Assembly (NCBI GenBank): GCA_036655775.1
Contig: JAVVPL010000035.1
Coordinates: 1 to 17,819, forward strand
Length of the DNA: 17,819 nt
Direction of reading: 5' to 3'
DNA from: JAVVPL01 sp036655775
GTDB lineage: Bacteria; Bacteroidota; Bacteroidia; Bacteroidales; P3
Shown: positions 15,699 to 17,819 of the stretch, piece by piece
Numbering within the stretch: position 1 is the stretch's first letter
Layout: every line of letters starts with the position of its first letter
The notes under the pieces: generated by a model
The model's input: the letters and a program-made list of their open reading frames with translations, nothing else
What the model was told of the DNA's origin: nothing
The model's database searches: none
Translations under genes and position numbers: made by a program

Positions 15699-17663
15699 TT
15701 ACTGTAGTTTTTTATCTAGATCTAAATGTTTCCCTCTTATTAGGTAATGATTATAATCTTGAATATACGCTTGCACAAACTTTTCTAATTCTTTCTTTTT
15801 ACTTTGGTACAAGGGTAGGTGAATCAAATTGCGTGAAAGATTTTTATCGGTGCGATAATCGAATAAATCACAAGCTGCATCTTGTTCAAAATTTAATACA
15901 AATCCATCTTTGATCAGTTGATATCTACCGTTTTGATAATTGATAGAAAAATGAGGTGCACTGGAGTCAAAAACGCTTTCGCCATAAGCCCAAAAGGGTT
16001 TTGAATAAGAGAGTAAATGCAAAATACTAGGCATGACATCACATTGTTGAGTGATGAGATTGGGCTTTGTATATTCCGTTATTTTGGTATTTGGATAGTA
16101 AAAAGCCAAAGGAATACTTCGTTTTTCAATTTCTCCACTAAAGGTGGGGGTATATGATTGAGAACTATGGTCGGACGTAATTACAAAAAGAGTATTTTTA
16201 TACCAGGGCATCTTTTGAATTGTAGCAAAAAATTGAGCTAAAGAAAAATCAGCATACGCGATACTTTCTAGTATGGGAATAGGTCCCTTTGGAAATTTAT
16301 TTTTATATTTTTTAGGAATAGTGTACGGATGGTGAGAAGAAAGGGTGTAAATATAGGCTAAAAATGGTTGAGGCATTTTGTCTATTTTTTGTGCTGTAAA
16401 TTGTAAAAATTTATCATCAAAAATACCCCAACGTCCATCAAAATCGTCTTCGTTATTATATTCACTTCGTCCAAAATAGGCATCAAAATCAGCCGAAGCG
16501 GCAAAGGCATTGTGCATCATAGTGCCATTGGTACCTCCGTGAAAAAAAGCACTTTTGTAATTTCTGTTTTTGAGGTACGTAGCCAAACTTTCGATGGGAA
16601 TATCGGCATAAGGAGAGATTGTAAATGCTTTATCCATCAAAGAGGGAAGAGAGGCGGCAAGGATAGGGAATGCTTCGTTGGAACGATTGCCATTGGCATA
16701 GCATTTATAATAGGCACTCTGTTTAAATAAATGATATAAAAAAGGCGTAAACACACTATCTATATACTCATACGAGAGGCTCTCGACTATAATTACAACG
16801 ACATTCGACTCCTTGGAAATGAGAGGCTCATTTAAATTTTGTATAGTTTGTGGATGCCATTTAGCTGTATGATGGGCGGTGTAGTGTTTTTGTAGTTCTG
16901 TTAAATCGATAAAATATTTTTTTTCGGAAAGTTCTAAATTGTATAGCGTTTTTCCAAGCACAAAAGGAGTATTGAGTACAAGAGCCGTGTTTTGTGATTT
17001 GGCGTATTTATGGGCATCTAACAAATCTATTGGACGGAGTTGGAATCCCCCTCTAGCTAAAATAATAAATACAAACACCCCTATACAAAAATATAAACTA
17101 TTTTTTACGTAGTAATTGTTGAAGATTTTTTTTGATGTATTGCTATTGCGTGTTTGTGTTTCTTTATATTGTGTTTTTATTCCTATATATACAAGTGTGC
17201 CAATTAGCGCTATTAAAATAAGAGCTAGATACCAAAAATCAAGTAGCCCATCATAAATGGATTGTTTGGTTTCCGCATCCATTCGTTGTGGATTTAAAAT
17301 TTCAGCGGTACTCCGTTTTACGGAAAAACGATAATAGGCAGTATCTCCCAGATTTAAAATCAAAGCACACGTATTGATAAGAATAAATAGTAGTGTAAGT
17401 CCTTTTTGATATATAGGGAATTGTCGAAATTTAAAAGGAAGTAGACTTAATAAAATGAGAGGTGCATTGCTAAACATAATAATGGAGAGATCAAATAGAA
17501 TACCGCCTCCAAAAATGGATAAAATTTCGCCTTTGATATCAAATAAAAGTGGATTGCAAAGCAAGAAAATAAAACGTGTCAAACTATATAAAACGAGAAC
17601 GAAAACCAATCGAATAAAAAGATTTCCAACCGCAGTGCTTGTTATTTTAGAATGAAAACGCAT
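15699..17663 (-). CDS. LTA-synthase-like membrane phosphotransferase (alkaline phosphatase superfamily)
   Basis: This 654-residue protein has about five N-terminal membrane helices (within residues 12-205) and a large periplasmic sulfatase-like domain (about 285-600). Metal and active-site residues are visible: Glu294 in IIVESLS, GNRSNEAFP (325-333), where Ser328 probably serves as the nucleophile that is Thr in S. aureus LtaS, RWGIFDD (411-417), SSHHPY (442-447), and Asp498-His499 in TSDHSS. LtaS relatives move glycerol phosphate or similar head groups from phospholipids to acceptors outside the membrane. Bacteroidota lack lipoteichoic acid, so the acceptor is probably a glycolipid, LPS, capsule or periplasmic glycan; this is inference. 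The gene is convergent to queA and has its own likely promoter at 17694-17725. The ATG at 17663 fits the first helix. The enzyme family is well supported; the reaction is not known. Confidence 0.88.
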   Translation of the reverse strand: MRFHSKITSTAVGNLFIRLVFVLVLYSLTRFIFLLCNPLLFDIKGEILSIFGGGILFDLSIIMFSNAPLILLSLLPFKFRQFPIYQKGLTLLFILINTCALILNLGDTAYYRFSVKRSTAEILNPQRMDAETKQSIYDGLLDFWYLALILIALIGTLVYIGIKTQYKETQTRNSNTSKKIFNNYYVKNSLYFCIGVFVFIILARGGFQLRPIDLLDAHKYAKSQNTALVLNTPFVLGKTLYNLELSEKKYFIDLTELQKHYTAHHTAKWHPQTIQNLNEPLISKESNVVVIIVESLSYEYIDSVFTPFLYHLFKQSAYYKCYANGNRSNEAFPILAASLPSLMDKAFTISPYADIPIESLATYLKNRNYKSAFFHGGTNGTMMHNAFAASADFDAYFGRSEYNNEDDFDGRWGIFDDKFLQFTAQKIDKMPQPFLAYIYTLSSHHPYTIPKKYKNKFPKGPIPILESIAYADFSLAQFFATIQKMPWYKNTLFVITSDHSSQSYTPTFSGEIEKRSIPLAFYYPNTKITEYTKPNLITQQCDVMPSILHLLSYSKPFWAYGESVFDSSAPHFSINYQNGRYQLIKDGFVLNFEQDAACDLFDYRTDKNLSRNLIHLPLYQSKKKELEKFVQAYIQDYNHYLIRGKHLDLDKKLQ

Positions 17664-17693
17664 AAAATATAAATTAAAAAAAGCTTATTTTTA

Positions 17694-17725
17694 CAAAAGT
17701 ACATAAAAAAGAATGTAAAAGAAAA
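17694..17725 (-). promoter_or_regulatory. Probable promoter for the LTA-synthase-like gene
   Basis: On the minus strand TACTTTTG (17701-17694) fits TAnnTTTG exactly. Upstream, after 20 bases, TTTC (17725-17722) or neighbouring T runs match the -33 TTTG in three of four bases. Transcription would start near 17687, about 24 bases before the ATG at 17663. The -7 element is good and the -33 element weak. Confidence 0.4.
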
Positions 17726-17731
17726 GATATA

Positions 17732-17763
17732 TTTGTATAATTTAAAAATTATTTGTAATTTTG
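17732..17763 (+). promoter_or_regulatory. Strong-looking promoter for a gene beyond the right edge
   Basis: TTTG (17732-17735), a 20-base spacer and TAATTTTG (17756-17763) form a complete match to the Bacteroidota promoter pattern on the plus strand. Transcription would start near 17770, only 50 bases before the window ends. It is divergent from the LTA-synthase-like gene. No start codon of a recognisable gene appears before the edge. Confidence 0.5.
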
Positions 17764-17775
17764 CCGCTCGTTTCA

Positions 17776-17799
17776 AGAGGATATTCTTTTAGAATCTCT
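17776..17799 (+). other. Leader hairpin just after the predicted start at the right edge
   Basis: AGAG (17776-17779) and ATTCT (17783-17787) pair with AGAATCTCT (17791-17799), giving a nine-base-pair stem with a GAT bulge and a TTT loop. It would be near the 5' end of the RNA made from the promoter at 17732-17763. It is not followed by a T run, so it is not a terminator. It could stabilise the mRNA or be part of a longer structured leader. I do not recognise a known riboswitch in these few bases. Confidence 0.35.
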
Positions 17800-17819
17800 A
17801 AGAAAAACGACTTGTTCCA

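Noticed and set aside
1..17819. Search for CRISPR repeats, tRNA or rRNA genes, insertion sequences, integrases, toxin-antitoxin pairs and defence genes.
   Set aside because: No spaced direct repeats, transposase or integrase motifs, or tRNA-like cloverleafs were seen by eye. The XRE gene has no adjacent toxin-like partner. A covariance search was not possible here.

Overview
The window looks like an ordinary housekeeping stretch of a low-GC Bacteroidota chromosome. Three things point there. The proteins are typical of that phylum: a DUF2723 family protein, the Bacteroidota form of QueA, a DPP-IV-type S9 peptidase, and MutS2 with a C-terminal Smr domain. Translation leaders are A-rich, with no Shine-Dalgarno sequence. 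Several gene starts are preceded by the phylum's promoter pattern, TTTG, about 19-20 bases, then TAnnTTTG. I cannot name the genus. There is no rRNA, tRNA, CRISPR array, insertion sequence or phage gene, and no intergenic gap exceeds about 175 bases.

Layout. Bases 1-2256 form a minus-strand operon, read from 2256 downward: an RsmI rRNA methyltransferase fused to a Nudix hydrolase, a hotdog acyl-CoA thioesterase, and glgB (glucan branching enzyme), which runs off the left edge. Its probable promoter lies at 2290-2320. Facing the other way, 2431-5511 encodes a large DUF2723 membrane protein, a putative O-mannosyltransferase. It meets a small minus-strand XRE regulator tail to tail, and their stop codons share one CTAG. 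Divergent from the regulator is a plus-strand pair: a small four-helix membrane protein and an MFS transporter. A near-perfect bidirectional terminator at 7783-7821 separates this pair from minus-strand mutS2.

From 10434 a plus-strand operon encodes a ClC channel/transporter with two CBS domains, a secreted S9B peptidase and queA. The last two overlap by 26 bases. Convergent to queA is an LTA-synthase-like membrane phosphotransferase (15699-17663). The right edge carries a well-formed plus-strand promoter followed by a leader hairpin, for a gene outside the window.

Functional themes are RNA modification (RsmI, QueA), envelope glycosylation and head-group transfer (DUF2723, LtaS-like), glycogen synthesis (GlgB), peptide use (S9 peptidase, possibly the MFS carrier), ion homeostasis (ClC) and DNA or ribosome maintenance (MutS2). 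I see no convincing new defence or mobile system. The most unusual items are the in-frame RsmI-Nudix fusion, the XRE regulator/membrane protein pairing, the loss of the proton-glutamate position in the ClC protein, and the leader hairpin at the right edge.
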